The notes under the pieces were generated by a model. The model was not told the DNA's origin. It searched no databases and saw only the letters and a list, made by a program, of their open reading frames with translations. Below, piece after piece: positions 19,054-28,775 of a stretch of 64,000 bases of DNA. Origin of the DNA: Proteus vulgaris (GTDB lineage Bacteria > Pseudomonadota > Gammaproteobacteria > Enterobacterales > Enterobacteriaceae); NCBI RefSeq assembly GCF_033708015.1, contig NZ_CP137920.1:1240001-1304000 (forward strand), read 5' to 3'. The translations under genes and the position numbers were made by a program. Numbering within the stretch: position 1 is the stretch's first letter; every line of letters starts with the position of its first letter.

Positions 19054-21168
19054 ATGTCCCTTTCTCAATCCGTTAAAAATCAAATAAGTCAGTGGTATAA
19101 AGCCTTACCAGAGCATATTGAAGGGTTTATTCCTCGGGCGCCACAGCGTGAAATGATCGCTGAGGTGGCGAAGACTTTTTCTGATGAAATGGGGCGCCAT
19201 TTAGTGATAGAAGCCCCGACTGGCGTAGGTAAAACGCTCTCTTATCTTATTCCAGGTATTGCCATTAGCCGTGATGAGAAAAAGCCACTAATAATCAGTA
19301 CAGCAAATGTGGCTCTGCAAGATCAAATCTATAGCAAAGATCTGCCCTTACTTAAAAAAATCATTCCTGATCTTACGTTTACGGGGGCTTTTGGCCGTGG
19401 GCGTTACTTATGCCCTCGCAATTTAGAGGCAATTTGTGCAACAGAAGGTGAGCAAATTGACTTAATGTTTTTGCTTGAAGATAAAGTTGATGTTGCGACG
19501 AGTGCAGAAAGAGAAATTTGCCACGAACTCAAAAATGATTTCACTCACTTTGGTTGGGATGGTTTACGTGATCACCATAAACGTGCGCTAACAGACAATT
19601 TATGGCGTAAAATTAGCACGGATAAAATGAATTGCTTAGGGCGCAATTGCCAATATTATCATCGCTGTCCTTTCTTTATTGCACGTCGTGAAATTGATGA
19701 AGTCGATGTGGTTATTACCAATCACGCTTTAGTGATGGCAGCAATGGAAAGTGAATCTGTGTTACCTGATGCTAAAAATCTGCTGTTGGTTCTTGATGAG
19801 GGGCATCATATTCCTGACGTTGCGCGAGATGCACTTGAAGTCGAAGGGGAAATAACCTTAGCCTCCCTTAATAACCAGCTTGATAATATCACGCGCCATG
19901 TTAGCCAGTATTTAGCGCAATTTATTCCTGTACGTCCTCCTAAATTGGCAGATCCTATTCGTTTTGATGCTCATATCGCTAAGTTACGTGAAGCTTATCA
20001 AGAGGTTGATACGTTCACGCGCGCACTATTACCAGAACGCAGTGAACAAGATGAATATCTCTTTCCGTTAGGTGAATTACCTGAACAACTTCTGTTAAGT
20101 TGCCAGACCCTATTTAAGTTAACGGATGGTTTAAAAATGCTGGGCGAAGCTATTTTAAACGATTTAACAGAACGCACAGCGAAAGAAGATGTTGTGCGTT
20201 TACATCGTGCCATTTTAACGACCAGTAGAATGGTGGGATATTTAGAAAATATGGCGAAACTTTGGCGCTTAGCCACACTAGATCAAACCTCTAAAGCGCC
20301 TGTATCTAAATGGCTAACTCGCCGTTATGATAAAAAGCAGTCTCATCTCTATTTTCATTGCGCAGGAATTCGTGTTAGCGAACAATTGACACAATTATTA
20401 TGGAAAAATATCCCACATGTGGTTATCACATCTGCGACATTACGCTCGTTAAATAGCTATTCTCGCATTCAAGAATTAACGGGATTAAGTGAACATTTCG
20501 ATGATCGCTTTATTACGTTGTCTTCGCCTTTTGAACATAAAGAGCAGGGTAGATTAGTTATTCCTAAAATGCGTTATGAACCGACGATAAGCCATGAACG
20601 TGAACATTTAAAAGAGATGGCACGGTATTTTCGACACAGCATGGAAGAGGATAACCACCGAGGTCAGTTAGTTTTATTTAGTAGCCAACGGGCAATGGAA
20701 GGCTTCTTAGAAGAAGTGAAAGATTTGCGTTTATGCTTATTAGTGCAAGGCGATCAGCCTCGCTATCGATTAGTTGAAACACATTGTAAGCGTATTGATG
20801 CGGGCGATAATAGTGTGTTGATAGGCTTGCAATCTTTTGCTGAAGGGCTCGATTTAAAAGGGGATTATTTAACACAGGTACATATTCATAAAATTGCTTT
20901 TCCGCCCGTGACAGATCCAGTGATTGTGACAGAAGGCGAATGGCTTAAATCTCTAAAACGTTATCCTTTTGAAGTGCAAAGTTTGCCAAGTGCATCATTT
21001 AATTTAATTCAGCAAGTTGGGCGCCTTATTCGTAGTCATCATTGCCACGGTGAAATTATTATTTATGACAGGCGTTTATTAACAAAAAACTACGGTTCAC
21101 GCTTATTAACGGCGTTACCTATATTTCCTATTTATCAACCTGATATGCCCAAAGGGAAAGATAAATAA
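19054..21168 (+). CDS. dinG: ATP-dependent DNA helicase DinG
   Basis: 704 aa XPD-like superfamily 2 helicase with 5'-3' polarity that removes R-loops and D-loops. Walker A APTGVGKT, the Fe-S cluster cysteines (RYLCPRN, then CLGRNCQYYHRCPFF), Walker B as LVLDEGHH, motif III SATLRS, and motif VI QQVGRLIRS are all present. The ATG at 19054 is chosen; a GTG two codons earlier is possible. Similarity to E. coli DinG runs the whole length. Divergent from the LysR gene across about 250 bp, where an SOS box was not identified by eye. Confidence 0.94.
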   Translation: MSLSQSVKNQISQWYKALPEHIEGFIPRAPQREMIAEVAKTFSDEMGRHLVIEAPTGVGKTLSYLIPGIAISRDEKKPLIISTANVALQDQIYSKDLPLLKKIIPDLTFTGAFGRGRYLCPRNLEAICATEGEQIDLMFLLEDKVDVATSAEREICHELKNDFTHFGWDGLRDHHKRALTDNLWRKISTDKMNCLGRNCQYYHRCPFFIARREIDEVDVVITNHALVMAAMESESVLPDAKNLLLVLDEGHHIPDVARDALEVEGEITLASLNNQLDNITRHVSQYLAQFIPVRPPKLADPIRFDAHIAKLREAYQEVDTFTRALLPERSEQDEYLFPLGELPEQLLLSCQTLFKLTDGLKMLGEAILNDLTERTAKEDVVRLHRAILTTSRMVGYLENMAKLWRLATLDQTSKAPVSKWLTRRYDKKQSHLYFHCAGIRVSEQLTQLLWKNIPHVVITSATLRSLNSYSRIQELTGLSEHFDDRFITLSSPFEHKEQGRLVIPKMRYEPTISHEREHLKEMARYFRHSMEEDNHRGQLVLFSSQRAMEGFLEEVKDLRLCLLVQGDQPRYRLVETHCKRIDAGDNSVLIGLQSFAEGLDLKGDYLTQVHIHKIAFPPVTDPVIVTEGEWLKSLKRYPFEVQSLPSASFNLIQQVGRLIRSHHCHGEIIIYDRRLLTKNYGSRLLTALPIFPIYQPDMPKGKDK

Positions 21169-21169
21169 A

Positions 21170-21202
21170 AAAGACTACCTAAAGAAAAAGAGGTAGCCTT
21201 TT
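21170..21202. terminator. Bidirectional terminator between dinG and dps
   Basis: GACTACCT / AGGTAGCC (one mismatch) is flanked by an A run on the left and TTTT on the right, between convergent genes. Confidence 0.7.
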
Positions 21203-21231
21203 AACGTCATCATGGTCATTCATATTAAGAA

Positions 21232-21738
21232 TTAGTTCTCAATATTAGCTTCAATAAACCATAAGAATTTATCGAGATCACGCGATGCGGCAGTAAACAT
21301 ATCTGCGGTATCTTCGTCTTCAACTTCGTCAATAGCTTTACGAATATCATTAGCAACAACGGCATAACGATCAGCCAGTGCTTTTAGGTGATCTTGCACA
21401 TCATGGATATCCAGAGGATAAGCTTTTAATGGTGTTTTCTTACTCACCACTTGTGCAGTACCTAATACAGTGCCACCTAATTGAACAACACGCTCTGCAA
21501 ATTCATCGGTGTGCTGATTAATGGTATCGCGGAAGCCGTCAACCATTTCATGAACAGAAATAAAGTTTCTGCCACGCATATTCCAGTGCGCTTGTTTTGT
21601 GATGAGAGATAGGTCGATAAACTGTGTCACCATCTGTTGCAGTAATTCGATTGCGTGCAGTTTTACGCTGTCATCGAGGCTATTACGGGTATAAAGCAGA
21701 GTTGAAGGTGTGGATTTGACTAATTTAGCAGTACTCAT
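21232..21738 (-). CDS. dps: DNA-protecting ferritin-like protein Dps
   Basis: 168 aa mini-ferritin that binds DNA and oxidises Fe(II) with peroxide in stationary phase. The ferroxidase ligands are in KQAHWNMRG and [23 protein letters not shown] Lys-containing mobile N-terminus precedes the four-helix bundle, as in E. coli Dps (167 aa). Neighbouring rhtA is also its neighbour in E. coli. The upstream spacer of about 170 bp to the rhtA terminator is AT-rich. Confidence 0.95.
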   Translation of the reverse strand: MSTAKLVKSTPSTLLYTRNSLDDSVKLHAIELLQQMVTQFIDLSLITKQAHWNMRGRNFISVHEMVDGFRDTINQHTDEFAERVVQLGGTVLGTAQVVSKKTPLKAYPLDIHDVQDHLKALADRYAVVANDIRKAIDEVEDEDTADMFTAASRDLDKFLWFIEANIEN

Positions 21739-21947
21739 AATCGTTCTCCCTAAATAATTAATAACTCAATATCTCAATTTCTGTTAATAATGATAGTGAA
21801 TTATTAATGGTTAGTCTTATCGATTGATACTATTAAATTGATAGGTCATCTATTTAAAAAACTTAATCTATCGAAATAGTCTATTTAGAGTAAGACAATG
21901 AGCGTAAAATAGCAATGATAGGTCAGTAAAGTTATTATTTAATAAGT

Positions 21948-21974
21948 AAAAAAGGATCAAAAGATCCTTTTTAA
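21948..21974 (-). terminator. Terminator downstream of rhtA
   Basis: AAAAGGATC / GATCCTTTT with an AAAA loop, T-rich on the minus-strand exit side, lies 40 bp after the rhtA stop. Confidence 0.75.
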
Positions 21975-22012
21975 ATAAATATTTATTTCTTATAAAAAAT
22001 ACAGTTAAATAG

Positions 22013-22906
22013 TTATTTAACCTCTTCAATTTTGGTTTTACTTTTCATTGTCGTTGTTGAGCCAATAGACGCTAAAACAATAAAGGCTAAGGCAACCCAT
22101 TGTATTAGTGTCAGATGTTCATGTAAGAAAATAATACCAATAAAAGCGCCCATACAAGGTTCTAAACTCATTAACGTACCAAATGTTTTAGCGGGTAAGC
22201 GGGTAAGTGCGACCATTTCTAAGGTATAAGGAAATGCAGTCGATAAAATCGCAATGGCTAAAGCGATAGGTAAAATAGACCAGCTAAACATAATATCTGG
22301 ACTACTTTGTAACATACCAATAGGAACGAAAATAAAGGCAGCAATTAATGAACCAACAGAGACGGTTGCGGCACCATAGCCTTTTCCTGCACGTTGTCCG
22401 AATACAATATATAATGCCCAACCTACACCTGCCCCCAACGCATAAAGCATACCCAGCGGATCAAGACCATCATGGATATTATCGCCAATAGGCAGTAATA
22501 AGCCTAAACCAGCAATCACTAAAATTATCCATAAAAAGTCAATGGCTCTACGTGATGAAAACATAGCAACCGCTAAAGGGCCGGTAAACTCTAGTGCAAC
22601 CGCAATACCTAATGGAATTGTTTCAAGTGCAAGGTAGAAAAGGTAATTCATAGCACCTAACGATAAGCCATATAAAAAGAGTGGCATTATCGATTCACGA
22701 GTCAATTTAAGTCGCCATGGCTTAAAGATAAAAAAGAGGATCAATGTACCCAGTAATAGACGTAACGCTGTTACAGCAGGGGCGCCGATAACAGGAAATA
22801 GGGTTTTAGCAAGGGATGCGCCGCTTTGAATTGAAAGCATGGAGAGAAGCAAAAGAAGCACAGGGTAAAACACCTGTAATTTAGCTGAGTGTCTGGCTGA
22901 CAACAT
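22013..22906 (-). CDS. rhtA: Threonine/homoserine exporter RhtA (EamA family)
   Basis: 297 aa inner-membrane protein with ten hydrophobic helices and duplicated EamA domains. Conserved stretches with E. coli RhtA include SGASLAKTLFPVIGAP, PLGIAVALEFTGPLAVA and LTRLPAKTFGTLMSLEP. It exports threonine, homoserine and related amino acids. The ATG at 22906 is preferred; a TTG six codons upstream is in frame, but GAGG is placed for the ATG. Adjacent to dps as in E. coli. Confidence 0.9.
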   Translation of the reverse strand: MLSARHSAKLQVFYPVLLLLLSMLSIQSGASLAKTLFPVIGAPAVTALRLLLGTLILFFIFKPWRLKLTRESIMPLFLYGLSLGAMNYLFYLALETIPLGIAVALEFTGPLAVAMFSSRRAIDFLWIILVIAGLGLLLPIGDNIHDGLDPLGMLYALGAGVGWALYIVFGQRAGKGYGAATVSVGSLIAAFIFVPIGMLQSSPDIMFSWSILPIALAIAILSTAFPYTLEMVALTRLPAKTFGTLMSLEPCMGAFIGIIFLHEHLTLIQWVALAFIVLASIGSTTTMKSKTKIEEVK

Positions 22907-23236
22907 CCTATAAAACCTCGTCAATAATCAATCGTATGTGTTCTCTGTTTGCAGATAACAAAGGATCGCATAATATAAAATAAAATTACTTATTTTAATA
23001 TAGCTATTTATTAATAAATGTTTTTTATTTTAATTCGATTGAGTGAAACTAGCTAAAATATAAATTAAGTTATTTTTAATAAAATAAAAAATAACTTCTT
23101 ACAAGTATAAGTATTAATAATGATTAAATATATATATGCGATAAAAAGTGTAAAAACATTTTTTTTAACCTTTTTTATTAAAAGTACCTTCAGTATAATT
23201 TCAAGCTCGTTTTAACTAGCTAAAAGAGAATAAAAA
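22907..23236. other. AT-rich divergent spacer between rhtA and the LOG gene
   Basis: About 330 bp of very AT-rich DNA without a credible frame. It should hold promoters for both flanking genes; no operator or structured RNA could be supported. Confidence 0.5.
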
Positions 23237-23815
23237 ATGAGTAAAATAAAATCTATCGCAGTGTATTGTGGTTCTAGTTTAGGGGCTTCACCTATTTATA
23301 AAGAACAAGCAATTATTTTTGCTAAAGAGCTGGTTAAACGCAATATTACCTTAGTTTATGGTGGCGCCAGTGTTGGTATTATGGGCGCACTTGCTGATAC
23401 GGTATTAGCCGAAGGCGGAAAGGTGATTGGTGTTATTCCTACCTTATTAGAAGGGCGTGAAATTTCACATAAAAATCTGACCGAACTGCATGTTGTTGAA
23501 ACAATGCATCAGCGTAAAAGTAAAATGATCGAATTAGCTGAAGGTTTTGTCGCTTTACCTGGTGGTTTTGGTACATTAGAAGAATTTAGTGAAGTTTTTA
23601 CGTGGAGCCAAATTGGTTTGCATCAGAAACCATTAGGCTTACTTAATATCAACCAGTTTTATTCTCCATTATTAATGATGATTGATAAAATGGCTGATGA
23701 ACAATTTTTACATGAAAAATACCGCAATATGGCGATTGTGGAACAATGTCCTATTCAACTTTTAGATAAATTTGAAACGTATATTGCGCCTCCTGTAAAA
23801 ACCTACAACAAATAA
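23237..23815 (+). CDS. LOG-family phosphoribohydrolase
   Basis: 192 aa Rossmann-like protein of the LOG (cytokinin riboside 5'-monophosphate phosphoribohydrolase) family. The family motif PGGFGTLEE lies around residues 112-120, and YGGASVGIMG near residue 45 binds the nucleotide phosphate. Bacterial members hydrolyse nucleoside 5'-monophosphates to base plus ribose 5-phosphate. It starts after AAGAG and precedes a GNAT gene by 9 bp, so the two are probably one operon. Confidence 0.87.
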   Translation: MSKIKSIAVYCGSSLGASPIYKEQAIIFAKELVKRNITLVYGGASVGIMGALADTVLAEGGKVIGVIPTLLEGREISHKNLTELHVVETMHQRKSKMIELAEGFVALPGGFGTLEEFSEVFTWSQIGLHQKPLGLLNINQFYSPLLMMIDKMADEQFLHEKYRNMAIVEQCPIQLLDKFETYIAPPVKTYNK

Positions 23816-23824
23816 AGGTATAAA

Positions 23825-24289
23825 ATGATAATAATAAGAAAAGCAATTTTGTCTGATGTAGAAGAAATTAATACGCTTTACACTTATTTATTTAATGAAA
23901 TGGCTAACTTACAACCCGATCGATTAAAACCGGGTAAACAAGATGAAGCCTTTATTATTAATGGAATTAAAAATAATAAGTTTCATCTTTTAGTTGCCGA
24001 TTTAGACGGTAAAGTGGTTGGATTTAGCATAGCGCAAATTCAAGAAACACCCCTGTTTAATTGCTTGGTTCAACGTAAATATGCGTATATTTATGATATT
24101 GTTGTCGCTCCTTCTGCTCGTAGCCAAGGCGTAGGTCGTTTATTATTAACCGCGATGAAAGAGTGGGCGAAATCAGAAAAAATGACGCATCTTGAGTTAT
24201 CTGTATTAGCTGAAAATGGTGCGGCTAAACGTTTTTACGAACGTGAAGGATTAAAAGAAGTGAGCACAGTCATGGGGATCACTTTATAG
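23825..24289 (+). CDS. GNAT-family N-acetyltransferase
   Basis: 154 aa single GNAT domain. Strand beta4 reads YAYIYDIVVAPSARSQGVGRLLLTAM, containing the acetyl-CoA pyrophosphate loop RSQGVG, and the C-terminal FYEREGLKE is the usual family ending. The acceptor is unknown. The AAAGG site and the 9 bp gap suggest co-translation with the LOG gene; a terminator follows. Confidence 0.85.
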   Translation: MIIIRKAILSDVEEINTLYTYLFNEMANLQPDRLKPGKQDEAFIINGIKNNKFHLLVADLDGKVVGFSIAQIQETPLFNCLVQRKYAYIYDIVVAPSARSQGVGRLLLTAMKEWAKSEKMTHLELSVLAENGAAKRFYEREGLKEVSTVMGITL

Positions 24290-24329
24290 CAGATTAAATT
24301 GACGTTAATTTTCTCTAATTAAATAAAAA

Positions 24330-24355
24330 TAAACCCGCTTTAAGGCGGGTTTATT
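24330..24355. terminator. Bidirectional terminator after the GNAT gene
   Basis: TAAACCCGC / GCGGGTTTA, 6 nt loop, with an A-rich left arm and a TTATTAATT right side, between convergent genes. Confidence 0.75.
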
Positions 24356-24370
24356 AATTATATTATTCAG

Positions 24371-26071
24371 CTAAATTGTGGGTTTCCCCGCAATGATCGT
24401 ACACAATACCCTGACATTTTCAACATCTTCTGTCGGTATTTCAAACAAGTTTCTATCTAATACAATAAAATCGGCAAACTTTCCGACTTCGAGTGATCCA
24501 ATTTGAGTGTCCATATCCAAAGCTTCTGCTGCATTAATGGTGGCTGCACGTAAGACTTCCACTAATGTCAGATTACGATCGTTATCAAGACGAGGACTTG
24601 TTGCCTCTTTTTGGCGAGTCATTGCGACTTTAAAATCATACCATTCATTAAGCGGATCAATTGGCCAATCGCTACCAAAAGCCACAGTGACGCCAGCATC
24701 AATAAATTTTCCAGCAGTTTCTAAATAGTTGCAGCGAGATTTACCTAACATTTCAATATCTTTTTCGATGTTATTTTGATCAACCGCCGCCCATTGAAAT
24801 GAAAGAAAAGGATAGGTGTTTAGTTGTGCGAAACGCGCATAATCTTTTTCACACATCAATTCATTATGCGCAAGCCCTGGTCTAATGTCTTTTTCAGGTA
24901 AGGCGTTACGCATTTCACTAATAGCATCAAGGGCCGTACTAATTGCACCTTCAGCAACCGTATGAATATGAGGGTGATAGCCCGCACGAGCAATTTCTGT
25001 GACTAACGGTGTTAAAATTTCAGGAGAGAAATAGAGATCACCAATATGTTCAGAATCTTGCCAATGTGGTGTGTCATCAGTGCCAACATTAATACGATAA
25101 GGTGAGTGTAAGCGCGCTGTCATAATCGGCGCTTGTAATACACCATCAAGGAAAAGTTTGATATGGCGGATCGCAACACTGGGTTGTGCTCCATTGCTGA
25201 TTTGATGCCATTGTGAAAAGCGAGTAGTAGCATGGCGTACCGCGTTTGGAATATCTTCAATACAAGGTACATCATCTGGGGTGATTTCAACGGCATTCTC
25301 TACGCGAAGAGTCAGTTCGCCTGCTTTTCTTAATGTATTAAAGGCTCGTAATTGAGGCTCACCTACTCGTGCATCCATAATAGTGGTTACGCCTTGTTCA
25401 TTTAATAATTTTTGAACATGGCGAGCTATCTGTAAATTTTGAGCTTCAGTCAGTGGCGGTAAGCTGTCAATGGCTTGCATTGCTGGCGCATCTTCAAGAA
25501 TACCAATCGGTGTTCTATCACCATCACGTTCAATGTTTCCATCAGGTGGATCGGGTGTTTCTGCCGTGATATTTAATCGTTCTAAAGCGCGAGAATTTGC
25601 AAGTACACTATGGCAATCGCTAGAAAAGAGCAAAATAGGGCGAGCGGTGTTTAAGGTATCAAGGTGATAACGTGTCATCTGCACACCTTCTGGTTGCATG
25701 CCTTCACGATACCATGCAGAGACTTTTAACCATTCGGTATCATTATCAATAAAGTTTTCATCAAGGTATTCTTGAATGCGCGATAAAATGTCATCAATAG
25801 AGAGTGATTGATAATCCAGATGGCACCCTGCTAACGTTGCACCTCCCCAAAATGGGTGCATATGCGCATCAATAATGCCCGGCATGACCATGCTTCCCTG
25901 TAAATCAATCTGCTTAGTGCTTTCATCACAGTAAGAAAGTAACCCTTCTTTTTTTCCTGAAGCAATAATGACACCTTGGCTGATCGCGATAGCGTCAACA
26001 ATATTGTTATGATGATCAGCGGTATAAATAAGTCCGTTGTAATAGAGAGTGTCTGCAATTTGAAATGTCAT
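24371..26071 (-). CDS. Amidohydrolase family 3 (YtcJ-like) metal-dependent hydrolase
   Basis: 566 aa with the composite beta-sandwich plus TIM barrel of amidohydrolase family 3. The metal-binding HxH is in GIIDAHMHPFWGG (about residues 65-75), further ligands come with HPHIHTVAEG and AFGSDWPIDP, and the C-terminal sandwich contains GSLEVGKFADFIVLD. The family includes N-acyl-amino-acid and formamide hydrolases; the substrate cannot be read from sequence. No signal peptide is visible, so it is cytoplasmic. Confidence 0.85.
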   Translation of the reverse strand: MTFQIADTLYYNGLIYTADHHNNIVDAIAISQGVIIASGKKEGLLSYCDESTKQIDLQGSMVMPGIIDAHMHPFWGGATLAGCHLDYQSLSIDDILSRIQEYLDENFIDNDTEWLKVSAWYREGMQPEGVQMTRYHLDTLNTARPILLFSSDCHSVLANSRALERLNITAETPDPPDGNIERDGDRTPIGILEDAPAMQAIDSLPPLTEAQNLQIARHVQKLLNEQGVTTIMDARVGEPQLRAFNTLRKAGELTLRVENAVEITPDDVPCIEDIPNAVRHATTRFSQWHQISNGAQPSVAIRHIKLFLDGVLQAPIMTARLHSPYRINVGTDDTPHWQDSEHIGDLYFSPEILTPLVTEIARAGYHPHIHTVAEGAISTALDAISEMRNALPEKDIRPGLAHNELMCEKDYARFAQLNTYPFLSFQWAAVDQNNIEKDIEMLGKSRCNYLETAGKFIDAGVTVAFGSDWPIDPLNEWYDFKVAMTRQKEATSPRLDNDRNLTLVEVLRAATINAAEALDMDTQIGSLEVGKFADFIVLDRNLFEIPTEDVENVRVLCTIIAGKPTI

Positions 26072-26596
26072 TCTTCTACCTTGTATTGCTTTTTTAGCAC
26101 ATAGAGCGCGTGCTTAAATGATTATTTTGCTTATAGGGCATCCTGTTGCGTTTTGACGCGGGCGATAATATTTTGAAAATATGCCGTAAATAATTAATCA
26201 ATATAAAACAGGTATGTATAAGAGTACAACTTACTTTTATTAATGTTTCTAATTTTATTATTTAATTTATTTAAATAAGCTAAAATAATTTAGACTTATA
26301 AACTAATGTTAAAAATATTCTAATTGAAATGAAATAAATACAATAACTTTATAATTAATTATGAGGTTGTTATTTATATTTTATGTAAGTTATTTTATAT
26401 AAAAACATCCAATTAAAATTGTTTTATAATTTAACATGGTACTTTTAAATTATATTTTTACTTGTTTGAATAATTTATTTATATAATGGGTTTTATAGAG
26501 TGTTTTTTATTGTGTGAATGAGATTTTATTACTATCTAATTATTTTAAAATTAAATAATTTAAATTTATTTAATTTTTACAAGGAAGGAGTTTGTA
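26072..26596. other. Very AT-rich 525 bp spacer upstream of the sugar-amine cassette
   Basis: The stretch is dominated by A/T runs and is even poorer in G+C than its surroundings. No coding frame, repeat or tRNA is visible. It ends with AAGGAAGGAG at 26581-26590, a very strong Shine-Dalgarno site six bases before the ATG at 26597. It marks the left edge of a segment that looks foreign. Confidence 0.55.
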
Positions 26597-27560
26597 ATGA
26601 AACTGGCAGTAATTGGTTATGGGAGTATTGTATTAAAAGAACATTTACCTGCAATGATTTTATTAGGTGTTAAAATTCATGCTTTGTGTGATATATCTTC
26701 AGATAATATTAATCAAGCTAAAAAAAATCCTTAATTATGAAATTCCAATCTATTCTTGCTATAAAATGCTAATAGAGAATATTCAACCTGATACGTTGAT
26801 TATTGCTTTACCTCATAATTTATATTATGAAATATTAAAATATTGTAGTAAATACCCTTTGAAAATAATAAAAGAAAAACCATTCGCGCTTAATTTAACG
26901 CAAGCGAAATTATTTAGTGACTTTTCTCGTGGAAATAATTTTAAAATATTTACAGTTTGTCAAAAGAGATATACACCATCTTATGAATTACTTAAAAAAG
27001 AAATGGATAAGTCAGGCGATAAAATTTCTCAAATAATGATTAATTATATCATTTCAAGTAAAAATCCTAATTCAAATTGGAGAAGCGAATTTTTAACCTC
27101 TGGCGGTGGCGTTTGGTTAGATATGGGATATCATGTTGTTGATATTATAAATTATTTATTGAATGGTGAGAAGATTACTATTAATTATGCAAAATTAATA
27201 AACTCATCAGAAGGAGAATATAACGTTGATGATATTGCTTTTGCTGAGTTTGAATGTGCTGGGGTAACTATTTTTGCCAATATTTCATGTGTAGGAATGG
27301 AAAAAACTGAAGATATTATTGCCTATGGGAGAAATAGAATATTTCATGCCAATAAAGAAGGTGTCACTATTAAAAATAAAAAACAAAAGGTAATTAATTT
27401 TTATAAATCAGAACCAATATCACCTTTTATCAGGATGTATCAAAGTTTTCTTTTTGATGGTGGTGAGGCAGGTTTTGAAAAAAATTTAAATAATTCAATA
27501 TCTATAATGCATGTTTTAGAACAAGCAGTAAAAAAAAGTAATTTTAATAGAACTATATAA
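26597..27560 (+). pseudogene. Gfo/Idh/MocA oxidoreductase, frameshifted in an A8 tract
   Basis: The ATG at 26597 follows an excellent ribosome site and encodes a Rossmann start (MKLAVIGYGSIVLKEH) for 45 codons, then stops at TAA 26732-26734. From base 26727 the neighbouring frame continues the same protein to 27560, including KEKPF and GGGVWLDMGYHVVD, both typical of Gfo/Idh/MocA enzymes. Removing one A from the run at 26720-26727 joins them into about 320 aa, the family length. It is therefore a pseudogene, an assembly error, or a slippage-controlled gene. It directly precedes the aminotransferase gene. Confidence 0.82.
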
Positions 27561-28775
27561 ATGAGATATCTAACTATGAATTCAAATTACTCTAAATTCT
27601 TACATCCCCAAATTTCTGATGAAATAAAAGAGAGTGTGCAAAACCAACTTATTGAGGATATCTCCATTTATGATAATGGTGGTATTTATGAACGGGTTGA
27701 AAATGAGTTCAAAAGAAAATTTAATGTAGAAAATGCTGTTGCAGTAAATTCTGGAACAACAGCTCTATTTTCTATGTTCTACGGTGCTGGAATTACTCAT
27801 GGTGATGAAGTTATTGTTCCTAGTTATACTTTTTTTGCAACTTGTGCGCCCCTTCATCAACTGGGAGCAGAATTGAAATTTGCTGATTGTGGAGATAATG
27901 GCAATGTTGATCCTAAGGCTGTAGAAGTTTTAATTACTAGTAAGACAAAAGCTGTAGTGATAACCCATATGTGGGGTATTCCATGTGATATGGATGAGCT
28001 TATAGATATTTGCAAACGCAATAGTTTGCTTCTTCTGGAAGATAGTTCACATGCACATGGTGCAATGTGGGACGACAAGATAATTGGTAGCTTTTCTGAT
28101 GGTTCGGCATGGAGTTTTCAAGGTAAGAAGATCCTGACTTCTGGTGAAGGTGGTTTTTTCGCAACTAAACATCGCAGAATATATGAGAGAGCTATCCTAA
28201 TTGGGCATTTTAATAAACGTGCAAAAAAAGAAGTTCATAATGAGGATTTAAAAGATTTTGCTATTACTGGTACTGGGTTGAATTTACGAATGCACCCATT
28301 AGGAGCGGCCATTGTTATGCCTCAAATGGCTCACTTTGAACAAATAATGGAAGAAAAGCGAGAAACGGCAATGTTAATGAAAAAAGGTATTGAGTCTATC
28401 AATGGCTTAAAAATAGTCCGTATTCCTGACAAAGCTAATCCTGCTTGGTACGCATTACCTATCATATTTGATAAAACTCAATTTACAATTGAACTCCATG
28501 ATTTTGTTAAAAAATTAAATGAATTTGGTGCTGTAGAGGCTGATATTCCGGGAACAACTTGCCCACTTAATAATTATTTTTTATTTCACTCTCCACAGAA
28601 GATATCTCAAAGTTATTGTAAAAAAGTACGCATTCAAAAATGTCATTTCGAGAATGCCATTAAATTTCATAATAGTATGTTCAAATTAGATGTTTGGTAT
28701 GGTGAAGAACGCTACAATTTTATTGATAACTATTTATCCATTATTAGAACTGTTGCGGAGTTATATAAAAAATGA
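27561..28775 (+). CDS. DegT/DnrJ/EryC1-family sugar aminotransferase
   Basis: 404 aa PLP enzyme (399 aa if the ATG at 27576 is used). It has AVNSGTTALFSMFYGAGI, DEVIVPSYTFFATCAPL, LLEDSSHAHGA and a Lys in WSFQGKKILTSGEGG as the expected Schiff-base residue. Such enzymes aminate keto sugars or keto-cyclitols. The gene begins right after the stop of the oxidoreductase, and together they could oxidise and then aminate a sugar hydroxyl. Its stop overlaps the Nudix start by ATGA. The Shine-Dalgarno site is weak, suggesting coupling to the upstream gene. Confidence 0.85.
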   Translation: MRYLTMNSNYSKFLHPQISDEIKESVQNQLIEDISIYDNGGIYERVENEFKRKFNVENAVAVNSGTTALFSMFYGAGITHGDEVIVPSYTFFATCAPLHQLGAELKFADCGDNGNVDPKAVEVLITSKTKAVVITHMWGIPCDMDELIDICKRNSLLLLEDSSHAHGAMWDDKIIGSFSDGSAWSFQGKKILTSGEGGFFATKHRRIYERAILIGHFNKRAKKEVHNEDLKDFAITGTGLNLRMHPLGAAIVMPQMAHFEQIMEEKRETAMLMKKGIESINGLKIVRIPDKANPAWYALPIIFDKTQFTIELHDFVKKLNEFGAVEADIPGTTCPLNNYFLFHSPQKISQSYCKKVRIQKCHFENAIKFHNSMFKLDVWYGEERYNFIDNYLSIIRTVAELYKK

